DNA of 64,000 nucleotides, from contig NZ_CP151076.1 of NCBI RefSeq assembly GCF_038096165.1, forward strand, positions 3,221,501-3,285,500. The letters are read 5' to 3'. The position numbers were made by a program, and so were the translations under genes. The DNA comes from Pseudomonas sp. G.S.17 (lineage in GTDB: Bacteria; Pseudomonadota; Gammaproteobacteria; Pseudomonadales; Pseudomonadaceae). Positions within the stretch are counted from its first letter, which is position 1, and each line of letters opens with the position of its first letter. The notes under the pieces are model-generated. The model ran no database searches. It saw only the letters and a list, made by a program, of their open reading frames with translations, and was not told the DNA's origin. Positions 46,055 to 54,868 of the stretch are shown here, piece after piece.

Positions 46055-46726
46055 ATGCACTCAGTTTTTATCGTCGGTGGTTCGGGTAAAGTGGCCCGAA
46101 GCCTTGCTCGACAACTGGCAGACCGAGGCCATCAACCACATTCGTTATACCGTCATGCGGAACAGGCCGAGGGACTCGAAGCACTCGGCGCCATCCCCGT
46201 TGCCGGTAACTTGCTTGACCTCGACACAGAGGCTCTGGCCAAGCTGATGGCGGGGAGTGATACCGTGGTATTCGCCGCGGGTGCCGGCGGCAAAGGCGGC
46301 GCGCAGATGACGGATGCCATCGACGGTCACGGCCTTGAGCTGTCCGTAGCCGCGGCTGAGTTGGCGGGCATTCAGCGCTTTATTCTTGTGTCGGCGTTTC
46401 CAGAGGCATCGCGTGGAAAATCAGTTTCCGAGACCTTCGAAAACTACATGGCCGTGAAAAAACGCGCCGATGTGCACTTGGCCGCAAGCGATCTAGATTG
46501 GGTCATTCTACGCCCCGGCACCTTGCTGGACTCACCCGGCAGTGGCAAGGTCCACGCTGGCCTGGCTATCCCCTATGGCGACGTGCCGCGCGACGATGTC
46601 GCCGCAGCCTTGTTGCAGATCATCGAACAGCCCGGCGTCAGTCGCGTCATTATCGAACTGACCCAAGGCAGCACACCGGTCAACGAGGCTATCCAGAGTT
46701 TTGTGCCGGATAGCACTCAAGCATGA
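46055..46726 (+). CDS. NAD(P)H-binding protein, atypical SDR
   Basis: 223 residues. Rossmann start HSVFIVGGSGKVARSLARQL, ILVSAFPEASRG in the middle and WVILRPGTLLD near residue 150 put it in the NmrA/YhfK-like atypical SDR group that binds NAD(P)H and often acts in redox sensing or reduction. AGGAGG-like GGAGGAAC lies before the ATG. First gene after promoter site B; its stop overlaps the next start in ATGA. Confidence 0.85.
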   Translation: MHSVFIVGGSGKVARSLARQLADRGHQPHSLYRHAEQAEGLEALGAIPVAGNLLDLDTEALAKLMAGSDTVVFAAGAGGKGGAQMTDAIDGHGLELSVAAAELAGIQRFILVSAFPEASRGKSVSETFENYMAVKKRADVHLAASDLDWVILRPGTLLDSPGSGKVHAGLAIPYGDVPRDDVAAALLQIIEQPGVSRVIIELTQGSTPVNEAIQSFVPDSTQA

Positions 46727-47388
46727 ACGAACCCACAACATTCAAGCTGCTACTGGTCGGCGCAAGCGGGCTGGTTGGCAGCCATGTACTGGATCTGGCC
46801 CTGTCGGATCCGCGCGTCGGCAAGGTCTACGCGCCAACACGCAAGACTTCGGCGGCGCACCCTAAACTCATCGCCACGCCCATCGATTTTGATCACTTGG
46901 ACGAACAGGCTGATCGCTGGCAAGCAGATGCTGTGATCTGCACGCTGGGTACCACGCTTAAAACAGCTGGCTCCAGAGCAGCCTTCGAGCGAGTCGACCA
47001 CACCTATCCATTGGCAGTGGCCAGGCTCGCACGCGCGCATGGAACGCCGACCTACGTGCTCAATTCGGCTATCGGCGCAGATGCGAGATCTTCGTTTTTC
47101 TATAACCAGGTCAAAGGCCGCCTGGAACAGGATCTGGCGAGGGTGGGGTTTGAATCGCTGACGTACGTGCGGCCGGGTGTCATCGGAGGCAAGCGTGAGG
47201 AGGTGCGCCATGCCGAGCGTGCACTGATCCGGATGCTCAAACTTGCATCGCCGCTGTTACCTGAACGCTGGCGTCTCAATCCCCCGGCGCTGATTGCGCG
47301 GGCATTGCTTGAAGCCGCGATCAGTCAGGAGCCTGGCATTCATGTGGTGCCATCGAGCAGCATGACCAAGCCTGCCGATCGAAACTAA
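46723..47388 (+). CDS. NAD(P)-binding oxidoreductase (NAD-dependent epimerase-like)
   Basis: 221 residues. Nucleotide-binding GASGLVGSHVLDLAL, then VICTLGTTLKTAGSRAAFER, SAIGADARSSFFYNQVKG with the Tyr/Lys-type catalytic area, and YVRPGVIGGKREE. Related to the oxidoreductase HTATIP2/YwnB-like group. ATGA overlap with the preceding gene shows translational coupling. Ends with a 4-base overlap of stops with the convergent second nemR-like gene. Confidence 0.85.
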   Translation: MNEPTTFKLLLVGASGLVGSHVLDLALSDPRVGKVYAPTRKTSAAHPKLIATPIDFDHLDEQADRWQADAVICTLGTTLKTAGSRAAFERVDHTYPLAVARLARAHGTPTYVLNSAIGADARSSFFYNQVKGRLEQDLARVGFESLTYVRPGVIGGKREEVRHAERALIRMLKLASPLLPERWRLNPPALIARALLEAAISQEPGIHVVPSSSMTKPADRN

Positions 47389-47966
47389 GCCAACAAGCGT
47401 CGGCTCATATCAAGCGCAGCATCAAAAGGCTCGCGTGTTCTGTTGACCTTGACCAACAACGAGGCGCCCAGCCACATCTGGTAGAGCGCTTCAGCCAATA
47501 TTGCTGAGTCAATCGACGCACTTATGGAGCCATCCGCTTTACCCTGCTCAACACAACGAACCATCCGCTCAATGATCAGGGCAGTACCCTTCTCAAGCAC
47601 ACCGCGCATGTTTTCGGACAGGTCACACACTTCCGCCCCCAATTTGACCACCAGGCATTTTTGATCGGTGTGATCAAACGCCTGTGTCTCGGCCCAATAG
47701 CGTAGATAGCTCAGCAGACGTTCGGCGCCGGAGCCCTCACTGGCCAACTGCACATCGACACGCGTGAGGTACTCGTCAAAGTACTCTTCGAGCAGCGCTT
47801 GGCCGAACTCGTCCTTTGATCGAAAGTAGTGATAGAACGACCCTTTAGGTACACCCGCTGCCGCGAGCAGCTCGGTAAGGCCGACGGCGGTGTAACCTTT
47901 CTGGGTCATCAGCGACCTGGCGACATCGATGATGTGCTGGCGCATGTCATGGGCGGGTTTCTTCAT
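47385..47966 (-). CDS. NemR-like TetR-family repressor (second copy)
   Basis: 193 residues, closely similar to the protein at 42,770-43,351: helix-turn-helix GLTELLAAAGVPKGSFYHYF and the Cys segment KCLVVKLGAEVCDLSENMR. The electrophile-sensing Cys is therefore kept. No ene-reductase is adjacent and the TAGACCGGTCGTCTA box is absent; instead a different strong palindrome lies 34-61 bases upstream. An ATG four codons earlier (47,978) is the alternative start; neither has a good ribosome binding site. Confidence 0.88.
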   Translation of the reverse strand: MKKPAHDMRQHIIDVARSLMTQKGYTAVGLTELLAAAGVPKGSFYHYFRSKDEFGQALLEEYFDEYLTRVDVQLASEGSGAERLLSYLRYWAETQAFDHTDQKCLVVKLGAEVCDLSENMRGVLEKGTALIIERMVRCVEQGKADGSISASIDSAILAEALYQMWLGASLLVKVNRTREPFDAALDMSRRLLA

Positions 47967-47999
47967 AATGCCGCGCATGCTAGCAAAAAAATGATCTAG

Positions 48000-48027
48000 C
48001 GTCAGGCGCCCGTTAGAGCGCCTGACG
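48000..48027. promoter_or_regulatory. Inverted repeat between second nemR-like gene and LysR
   Basis: CGTCAGGCGC-N8-GCGCCTGACG, a perfect 10-bp inverted repeat in the 153-base divergent region. No adjacent T-run on either strand, so an operator is as likely as a terminator. Confidence 0.5.
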
Positions 48028-48119
48028 TTTGTTCACCTGTATCGGAAGCAATTTTACGTAGCGCTTCAGCGACAAAAATATAAATATATTTCGAAGCAAA
48101 ACATAATTATTATTTGAGC

Positions 48120-48995
48120 ATGATCAAAGAACTGAAAACACTTATCGCTGTGGCGAGAGAAGGCACATTTGCGGCTGCCGGCAGCAAAATCGGCCTCACC
48201 CAAGCCGCCGTCAGCGCCCAGATGCAACGCCTTGAGGCGGAGCTAGGGGTACAGCTATTCGACCGTAAGGGACGCTCGGCTCAGCTAAATCGAATGGGTC
48301 ACCAGGTTTTGGCGCAGGGTCAGGAACTGGTACGCCAATTTAAAGATCTGGGCTCGACATCGGTGGGTCTTCCTGCGAACGTTTTGGTCACCATTGGAGC
48401 GATTGCCTCGGTTCAGCGCTCCTTCTTGCCAGAAGCCCTGGCTGAATTTCATCAACGATCTGCGCAATGCAGGACGCGAGTGCTCCCCGGCTTGTCGATG
48501 GAGTTGGTGAACCAAGTCGATTCAGGCGAAATCGATATGGCCGCGATCATCCGCCCGCCCTTCTCGCTTCACAGTGATCTGCGCTGGACAACCTTGGCGC
48601 GAGAACCTTACCGGCTGATCGTCCCCGCCGATATGCCGGGAGACGATTGGGCTGAATTGGTATCGAGCCAACCCTTTATCCGCTATGACCGTTCATCTTT
48701 TGGCGGGCGCCAGGTTGATAGGTTCTTGCGTCAAACCCATTTTTCATTGCATGAAGTCTGCGAACTCGATGAGCTGGACGCGATCATCAAACTGGTTGCG
48801 AATGGCGTCGGTGTGGCCCTGGTACCGGAAACGGCCACTCGTAAGGAATGGCCTGCTGAAGTGCGCGCGATCGACCTGAAACAACGTACATTCCATCGCG
48901 ACATCGGTCTGATTCATCGTGCACGCCGCAGCCTTACCGAGCCAGTAAAATTACTGGCTCAGCTGATTATTGAGCAGGCCGTGAAGAAGCATTAG
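48120..48995 (+). CDS. LysR-family regulator
   Basis: 291 residues with N-terminal helix-turn-helix (GTFAAAGSKIGLTQAAVSAQ, then MQRLEAELGVQLFDR) and a full effector domain ending in a helix. The ATG at 48,120 is used; a TTG two codons earlier is weaker. The upstream 70 bases are AT-rich. It diverges from the second nemR-like gene; its targets are unknown, with the downstream NTF2/esterase genes on the opposite strand as neighbours. Confidence 0.88.
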   Translation: MIKELKTLIAVAREGTFAAAGSKIGLTQAAVSAQMQRLEAELGVQLFDRKGRSAQLNRMGHQVLAQGQELVRQFKDLGSTSVGLPANVLVTIGAIASVQRSFLPEALAEFHQRSAQCRTRVLPGLSMELVNQVDSGEIDMAAIIRPPFSLHSDLRWTTLAREPYRLIVPADMPGDDWAELVSSQPFIRYDRSSFGGRQVDRFLRQTHFSLHEVCELDELDAIIKLVANGVGVALVPETATRKEWPAEVRAIDLKQRTFHRDIGLIHRARRSLTEPVKLLAQLIIEQAVKKH

Positions 48996-49048
48996 ACGCC
49001 AAACATCATTGGAATATTGGAGAACATGCCGAACGGAGTAAACAGCAA

Positions 49049-49546
49049 TTAAGGCGCTGCATGCGTTTGGAAAATCTTGCTAACAACCGTCCACTTGCCT
49101 TCTACTTTCAGCAGATGGAAGAAGTCGGTGAAAGAGAGGCCGGACATGCCGGTGGCGTCAATGCGAGCACTCGCGGCATTACCGACGATTTCAATACGAG
49201 TAATAGCAGCTTGCGCATCCGGAGATGGGCGGAAACCCTTGTCAATCCCCTCGAACATGATTGGAATCGCCCCGCCTTCCAGCTTGCCATCGGCGCCGAC
49301 GCTGTACATCGTCGCATGTTCATTGAAAGCGGGTTTCATGATACTGCTCTTGGCCTGTTTGCAACCCTCAATATACGTATTAAGCACCTTAGTGATAGCT
49401 TGATAGTCTTCTACATATGTAGCTTTGCTGACTGTTTTACTACTGACTACTTGCGGACTGCTCGGTGAGTTGTCTGCGTGAGCCAGCGCGCCAAGGCTCG
49501 AAATCAAGCCGACAAAAAACAACTGCTTAATAGATATAAATTTCAT
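49049..49546 (-). CDS. Exported NTF2-like / putative lumazine-binding protein (copy 4)
   Basis: 165 residues: a signal peptide of about 24 residues (hydrophobic LFFVGLISSLGAL, cleavage after AHA), then the NTF2-like domain (TYVEDYQAITKVLNTYIEG, KPAFNEHATMYS, FTDFFHLLKVEGKWTVVSKI). The mature part is close to copies 1 and 3 but is sent to the periplasm. It follows the exported esterase by 171 bases on the same strand. Confidence 0.85.
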   Translation of the reverse strand: MKFISIKQLFFVGLISSLGALAHADNSPSSPQVVSSKTVSKATYVEDYQAITKVLNTYIEGCKQAKSSIMKPAFNEHATMYSVGADGKLEGGAIPIMFEGIDKGFRPSPDAQAAITRIEIVGNAASARIDATGMSGLSFTDFFHLLKVEGKWTVVSKIFQTHAAP

Positions 49547-49717
49547 TTAGCCGCTCTTCACAAGGAATGTAATTATTGAAATATGCTCAACCACAAAAAC
49601 CCATCAGACGCTCATGGAATTTGCTGTGCGCAGGCAGCCGCGCAGTGAGATAACGATATGTTTTCAATAACGACGCCCGCAGTTTCACCGTGACCTGCGG
49701 GTTCGTTGTTTTTGAAA

Positions 49718-50737
49718 TTACTTGCTCAGGTTGCTTTTGAGTTCCTGAGATGCCTGCGCAATTGCGCTGCGCGGCGTCGGCAGATGGCTGAAGCCATTCG
49801 ACAGACCGAAATCGTGAATCATGCCGTTGTAGCGAACCGTCTTCACAGGCACACCCGCAGCGTCGAGCTTGCGGCCGTAAGCTTCAGCTTCATCGCGCAG
49901 GACATCGAATTCGGCTGTCTGGATCAGCGTCGGCGGCAAGCCCTTCAACTGTTCGGTCGTGGCCTGCAGTGGAGAAGCGTAAATCTGTTTGCGTGTCTCG
50001 GCGTCGGGTGCGTAATTGTCCCAAAACCACGCCATCATGTCCTTCGTCAGGAAATAGCCGTTGGCAAATTCCTTGTACGACGGCGTGTCAAAATTGGAAT
50101 CTGTCACTGGGCACAGCAACACTTGCGAGCGCAGTGCAGGTCCACCCTTCTCGTTCGCCATCAGGGCAACTACGGCGGCAATGTTCCCGCCAGCACTATT
50201 GCCGGCTACGGCGAGGCGAGTGCCGTCTACCTTGATATCTTCGCCATGTTCGGCGACCCATTTTGTCGCGGCATAGGCTTGCTCGGTGGCGACGCCATAT
50301 GCCGCCTCTGGCGAGAGGCTGTAGTTGACGAAGACCGCCACCGCACCCGAGCCTACCACCAGGTCACGCACCAGTCGTTCGTGGGTCGGGAAGTCGCCCA
50401 ACACCCAGCCGCCGCCATGGAAATACATGAACGCGGGCAGCGTCTTCTGTTGGCTACCGACCGGGCGCACGATGGTCAACTTCAGATCGCTGCCGTTGAC
50501 GCGGATCGTCTTCTCACTGACATCAGCTGCCGGCAAGGCCACTTGAGGGGCAGCCTGGGCGCCCGCCAGCGCGGCACGGGCATCGACCGGCTTCATGGAA
50601 TCGAGCGTCGACACACCTTCAAGCGATTGCAAGAGTTTCGCCGTGTTGTGCTCAACTCCCGGGTATGTGGTGGCGGAGGCACTACCCGGCGCAAGAGTAA
50701 CGACCGTAAAAGCGAGAGCGGAGGTAAGGGTTTTCAT
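49718..50737 (-). CDS. Exported alpha/beta hydrolase (HSL-type esterase)
   Basis: 339 residues with a signal peptide ending near GSASA. Oxyanion-hole motif FHGGGWV, nucleophile Ser in AGNSAGGN, Asp in EFDVLRDEAE and His in MIHDFG form the hormone-sensitive-lipase-type triad, so an esterase of the periplasm is expected. It lies between NTF2-like copies 3 and 4 in the minus-strand unit headed by the ene-reductase. Substrate unknown. Confidence 0.9.
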   Translation of the reverse strand: MKTLTSALAFTVVTLAPGSASATTYPGVEHNTAKLLQSLEGVSTLDSMKPVDARAALAGAQAAPQVALPAADVSEKTIRVNGSDLKLTIVRPVGSQQKTLPAFMYFHGGGWVLGDFPTHERLVRDLVVGSGAVAVFVNYSLSPEAAYGVATEQAYAATKWVAEHGEDIKVDGTRLAVAGNSAGGNIAAVVALMANEKGGPALRSQVLLCPVTDSNFDTPSYKEFANGYFLTKDMMAWFWDNYAPDAETRKQIYASPLQATTEQLKGLPPTLIQTAEFDVLRDEAEAYGRKLDAAGVPVKTVRYNGMIHDFGLSNGFSHLPTPRSAIAQASQELKSNLSK

Positions 50738-50806
50738 GACGGTTCCATTTGTATGGCTGAGTGCCGGGAAGCAATCAGCTACAGCAGACTCAAGGACGAC
50801 AGAGGT

Positions 50807-51190
50807 TCAAGGCGCGACGTGGGTGTGAAAGATCTTGCTGACGACCGTCCACTTGCCATCGACTTTCAGCAGATGGAAAAAGTCGGTGAAAGAAATGCCT
50901 GACATGTCGTTGGCGTCGATGCGCGCGCTAGCCGCCGTACCGACAATCTCAATGCGGACGATAGCTGCCGGTGCATCTGGAGAGGGGCGAAAACCCTCAT
51001 CAATCCCCTTGAACAGGATTGGAATTGCGCCACCGGCCAGCTTACCGTCGCCATCGACGCTAAACATGGTCGCTTGCTCATTGAAAGCAGGCTTCATGAG
51101 GCTGCTTTTTGCTTGCTTGCAGCCCTCGATGTACTGGTTCAGCACCTCGGTGATGGCGTGGTATTCGTGTACGTAAGTAGGTTTGCTCAT
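50807..51190 (-). CDS. NTF2-like / putative lumazine-binding family protein (copy 3)
   Basis: 127 residues, the nearest relative of copy 1: TYVHEYHAITEVLNQYIEG, SSLMKPAFNEQATMFSVDG, FTDFFHLLKVDGKWTVVSKI, ending THVAP like copies 1. AGGAGTT six bases before the ATG fixes the start, although the frame is open 22 codons upstream. It follows the ene-reductase by 68 bases and is probably cotranscribed. Confidence 0.86.
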   Translation of the reverse strand: MSKPTYVHEYHAITEVLNQYIEGCKQAKSSLMKPAFNEQATMFSVDGDGKLAGGAIPILFKGIDEGFRPSPDAPAAIVRIEIVGTAASARIDANDMSGISFTDFFHLLKVDGKWTVVSKIFHTHVAP

Positions 51191-51258
51191 GGTTAACTCC
51201 TGCTTCATTGGATTGAGGATTAGCGCACCGCAGCGGCGCGCGTTCGACGTGGACAAGT

Positions 51259-52299
51259 TCAGGCTTTGGTATCAAGCCATACAGAGCCGTAACGCGTGTA
51301 GGCAGCAGGGATCTCAATGATTTCTTTCAAATCATCTGCTGCAGTGCGCACCCAGAACGGATCACGCAGCATTTGTCGGCCGACAAACACCAAATCAGCT
51401 CGGCCGTTTTGCAGGATTTCTTCGGCCTGACGCCCACTCTGGATGACACCCACCGCACCCGTCGCAATATGCAATTCTTTGCGCAGCAACTCAGCGGCCG
51501 GTACTTGGTAACCAGGATAGGTCTGAACCTTGATCATCTTGATCCCGCCGGAGCTGCAGTCGATCAGATCGACGCCCTGCTCTTTCATCCAGCGACCGTA
51601 TTCAAGGAACGCCTCGGGGGTATTCCCGCCTTCGGCGTAATCAGAGCTGGAGATACGAACAAACAGAGGACGATCGCCCCAATGGGTTTTGACTTCCTCC
51701 AGCACTTCGCGCAGGAAACGATAGCGACGCTTGGCATCACCGCCATATTCGTCGTCGCGGGTATTGGCGAGTGGAGAGAGAAACTCATTCAGCAAATAAC
51801 CATGTGCGGCATGGATCTCTAGTACATCAAAGCCCGCTTCGCTGGCACGTCGTGCAGCATCGCCGTAGAGCTTTACCAAACCCGGAATTTCGTCAGCCGC
51901 GAGTGCGCGAGGCACAGGGCTGGTTTCCGTGAACGGGATAGCCGATGGCGCGATGTGAATTAGATTGGGCAGGTCAGCGTTGCGCCCCGCATGGCCGATC
52001 TGAGCACCGGCTTTTGCACCAAAGCTGTGAAGCAGTTCGGTCAGCGCTTTCAAGCCGACGATGTGTGCGTCACTCCAGATACCGAGGTCACCTGCCCCGA
52101 TACGACCGTCGGCGTGGACTGCCAGCGTTTCTGGGAAAATCAGCCCCGCCTGGCCCAACGCGCGAGCACCGTAATGCACTCGGTGCCACTCAGTGACAAA
52201 GCCGTCACCGGCAGCCATGTGCATGCACATCGGCGACATAACGACGCGGTTTTTCAGTTTAAGGCCTTTGATTTCATGAGGAGACAGCAGCAAACTCAT
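51259..52299 (-). CDS. YqjM/NamA-type ene-reductase (old yellow enzyme family)
   Basis: 346 residues. N-terminal NRVVMSPMCMHMA carries the Cys typical of the thermophilic-like/YqjM subgroup, EIHAAHGYLLNEFLSP the substrate histidine pair, and DLVFVGRQMLRDPFW the phosphate site. It reduces activated alkenes such as maleimides, quinones or enones with NADPH. First gene of a likely four-gene unit (ene-reductase, NTF2 copy 3, esterase, NTF2 copy 4), diverging from the HxlR regulator with palindrome site C just before its start. Confidence 0.93.
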   Translation of the reverse strand: MSLLLSPHEIKGLKLKNRVVMSPMCMHMAAGDGFVTEWHRVHYGARALGQAGLIFPETLAVHADGRIGAGDLGIWSDAHIVGLKALTELLHSFGAKAGAQIGHAGRNADLPNLIHIAPSAIPFTETSPVPRALAADEIPGLVKLYGDAARRASEAGFDVLEIHAAHGYLLNEFLSPLANTRDDEYGGDAKRRYRFLREVLEEVKTHWGDRPLFVRISSSDYAEGGNTPEAFLEYGRWMKEQGVDLIDCSSGGIKMIKVQTYPGYQVPAAELLRKELHIATGAVGVIQSGRQAEEILQNGRADLVFVGRQMLRDPFWVRTAADDLKEIIEIPAAYTRYGSVWLDTKA

Positions 52300-52306
52300 C
52301 TAACTA

Positions 52307-52330
52307 ATTCCATAGTGATCGATATGGAAT
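52307..52330. promoter_or_regulatory. HxlR-family operator (site C)
   Basis: ATTCCATA-N8-TATGGAAT, an 8+8 perfect inverted repeat with core GTGATCGA, between the divergent ene-reductase and HxlR genes. 19 of 24 positions match site B; the core TAGTGA is shared with sites A and B. Confidence 0.75.
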
Positions 52331-52411
52331 AATGATAATGTGCATAGCCGATTTGCGTAAGTACGCACATTTTTGTGCTGTAGGTACATTTTTTATACCT
52401 ATGAGATCCCT

Positions 52412-52801
52412 TTGAAGAAATGCACCCCACAGAGTGAAGTTGAAGCGTTTGCCTGTCCTGTCGCCTTTACGGTGGATGTCATCGGCGGCAAATGGAAATC
52501 GCTCATACTGTTCCATCTGATGTCAGGAACGAAGCGGTTCAACGAATTGCGTCGGCTGATGCCAGATGTGACCCAGAGAATGCTCACACTACAACTCAGA
52601 GAGCTGGAGACAGATAAGGTTATCCATCGCGAAATCTATCGAGAGGTCCCGCCTAAGGTCGAGTATTCCCTAACAGCATTAGGCAACACGCTTGCCCCAC
52701 TGATCAGCGCGATGCGGGAGTGGGGAGCGGTGCATGAGCATGCAATCCTGGCATTCAGGCGCGCTGAGATTGATGCAATTTCATTTGAATCGCTCGCCTA
52801 A
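52412..52801 (+). CDS. HxlR/DUF24-family (MarR-like) redox-type regulator
   Basis: 129 residues, winged helix: [20 protein letters not shown], then [20 protein letters not shown] as the recognition region and a wing [16 protein letters not shown]. The Cys just before [13 protein letters not shown] is the position of the redox-sensing Cys of Bacillus YodB/CatR/HypR, which respond to quinones and disulfide stress and bind short inverted repeats as dimers. The start is TTG at 52,412 with GAGA upstream; an earlier TTG (52,373) has no site. Candidate owner of sites A, B and C. Confidence 0.85.
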   Translation: MKKCTPQSEVEAFACPVAFTVDVIGGKWKSLILFHLMSGTKRFNELRRLMPDVTQRMLTLQLRELETDKVIHREIYREVPPKVEYSLTALGNTLAPLISAMREWGAVHEHAILAFRRAEIDAISFESLA

Positions 52802-52871
52802 CTTTAGATTCTTGTCAGGCAAGCGAACGCCTCAGCGCAGGATAAAGAACTAGCACTGGGGCGTGGGCACT

Positions 52872-52889
52872 GGTGGATCTCGATCCACC
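52872..52889. other. Short palindrome between convergent genes
   Basis: GGTGGATC-TC-GATCCACC lies between the ends of the HxlR and ggt genes. No T-run on either side; it may act as a weak bidirectional stop. Confidence 0.35.
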
Positions 52890-52955
52890 TGGATGCCCCC
52901 CCTTAGCGAGTGCTTCTGGCCAAATGCTCGTTAACCAGACGAGCGAATTGACCCG

Positions 52956-54686
52956 CTATTTGGCGATGGACGTGACGCCCCTCCCCCTGGGATCAGATAC
53001 GGATTCAGGCACGCCGTGCTCAACGCGGATTGCCTGAATATCACCGTTGAAGCCCTGGTTAGCCAGGTAGTAGCCAGCGACATCAAGGTCCGCCGCCAGT
53101 TGCCCGGAAATTGGCGCATAGGGCTCCCAGAAGATCGTGTTGGCAGGCAGCAACTGGTGGTGAAAGCGCATCGCACCCACCGCGTCTTTTAGCCCTAGGT
53201 GGAAGTCATACACGTTACTGACAACTTGGAAGATAGACGTAAAAATCCGCGAGCCACCCGGTGTACCAATGACCAGGGCGACCTTGCCGTCCTTCAGGAA
53301 AATCGTCGGAGTCATCGAAGACAATGGCCGCTTTCCGGGTTCGATAGCATTGGTCTCAGTGCCCACGACGCCCATCTGATTGGGCACCCCCGCCAGTGCC
53401 GAAAAGTCATCCATCTCATCATTTAGCAAAATACCGGTTTTTTCTGCGACCACACCGGAGCCGAAAAAGCCATTGAGCGTGTAGGTGTTGGAAACGGCAT
53501 TGCCCCATTTATCGACGATTGAGAAGTGCGTGGTCTGGGGTTTTTCCGGCGATTCAATATTCAGACCGGCGACAACCTTATTGGTGTCCGAAGGGACCGA
53601 CAAATTGACCTGCGACGCCCGGCCCGCCAGGGAGTGCTCGTCGATCAATTCATGCACCGGCACCGTGTAAAAATCCGGATCGCCCAGGTACTGCGCCCGA
53701 TCGGCAAACACCCGCTTCTCGATCTCCGCCACCAGGTGCATATAGCGCGCGGAATTGAGCGGCACGCCCTGGAAATCCTCGCGGCGCATCTCTTTCATCT
53801 TCAACAGTTGCACCAGCGCGACCCCGCCGGAGCTGGGCGGTGGAGCGGTGACAATCTGGAAGCCATTCCAGTTGGCTTGTATGGGATCTCGCCACACGGC
53901 TTTGTAGTCGGCCAGGTCCTGCGTGCTGATCAGCCCGCCATTGGCATTCATATCGGTCACGATCAACGCAGCGGTTTTACCGGCGTAGAATCCTTTAGGA
54001 CCTTGCGCGGCGATGCGTCGGAGTACCGCCTCAAGTTCGGGCTGCTTAAAGGTGGTACCGGCCTGCAGCTTGCCGAAATGTTCAGCGAAGTTGGTTTTAC
54101 CGGCGAAGCGTTTTTCGTTTTCGCTCGTAGCGATACTGGCCAGTGCTTCATCGACGACGAAACCATGGCGCGCATAGTGAATGGCCGGTTCGATCAGCTG
54201 CGTCCATTTGAGCTTGCCAAAACGTTTGTGCGCTTCCCACAGACCGGCGACCGTCCCCGGCACGCCCACCGACCGGTGGCCGATCACACTGCCTTGCGGT
54301 TGGTCGGCAGCAATCACTTTTTTACCCGAGCTGTCGACGAACATGTCTCGCGTCGCTTTCAGCGGCGCACGCTCGCGGTAATCGAGAAAGTAGGGTTTGC
54401 CCTTGAGGTAGACGGTCATGAAACCGCCGCCGCCGATGTTCCCGGCTTCGGGGTAGGTCACGGCCAGGGAAAAGGCAACGGCGACAGCCGCATCCACGGC
54501 ATTCCCGCCTCTGGCAAAGATTGCGTTGGCGGTGTCCGCAGTAAATTGGTCAGGTACGGCCACCGCAGAGTGCGTCAACGCCGTGCGTGGGCTGGCGACC
54601 GCCAGTTGATAAGTTCCCATAAATAGCAACACCATCCATAGTGCGACGCAGCGACGCGTCCGATAGAACACTGATTTCTTGCACAT
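52956..54686 (-). CDS. ggt: Gamma-glutamyltranspeptidase
   Basis: 576-residue precursor of an N-terminal nucleophile hydrolase. A signal peptide ends near LAVA; the N-terminal GGNAVDAAVA and GNIGGGGFM belong to the large subunit; autocleavage occurs at the second Thr of QTTHFSIVD (about residue 385), and the small subunit carries NDEMDDFS, PLSSMTPT and GTPGGSRI. It splits glutathione and gamma-glutamyl conjugates in the periplasm. A glutamate-type symporter and a VOC protein follow upstream on the same strand, which suggests recovery of glutamate from glutathione adducts. Confidence 0.95.
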   Translation of the reverse strand: MCKKSVFYRTRRCVALWMVLLFMGTYQLAVASPRTALTHSAVAVPDQFTADTANAIFARGGNAVDAAVAVAFSLAVTYPEAGNIGGGGFMTVYLKGKPYFLDYRERAPLKATRDMFVDSSGKKVIAADQPQGSVIGHRSVGVPGTVAGLWEAHKRFGKLKWTQLIEPAIHYARHGFVVDEALASIATSENEKRFAGKTNFAEHFGKLQAGTTFKQPELEAVLRRIAAQGPKGFYAGKTAALIVTDMNANGGLISTQDLADYKAVWRDPIQANWNGFQIVTAPPPSSGGVALVQLLKMKEMRREDFQGVPLNSARYMHLVAEIEKRVFADRAQYLGDPDFYTVPVHELIDEHSLAGRASQVNLSVPSDTNKVVAGLNIESPEKPQTTHFSIVDKWGNAVSNTYTLNGFFGSGVVAEKTGILLNDEMDDFSALAGVPNQMGVVGTETNAIEPGKRPLSSMTPTIFLKDGKVALVIGTPGGSRIFTSIFQVVSNVYDFHLGLKDAVGAMRFHHQLLPANTIFWEPYAPISGQLAADLDVAGYYLANQGFNGDIQAIRVEHGVPESVSDPRGRGVTSIAK

Positions 54687-54816
54687 AGACCACCTGTTTT
54701 TTTATAAATATTGGCAGCACAGTGGCAACTAACAGGGCACGATTATTTATCTGAACCGAGCACCCGGGCGCCTGAAAAGAATCAACACGCAACAACTTCT
54801 TATTGGTTTGTCAGCC

Positions 54817-54855
54817 AAAAAAAGAGCCCTCGACGCGGTTAACGTGGAAGGCTCT
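54817..54855 (-). terminator. Rho-independent terminator after the symporter gene
   Basis: On the minus strand GAGCC / GGCTC arms enclose a long loop and are followed by T7. It lies 14 bases past the symporter stop, so ggt has its own promoter in the 130 bases before 54,686. Confidence 0.75.
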
Positions 54856-54868
54856 TGTGTGTCGCTGA

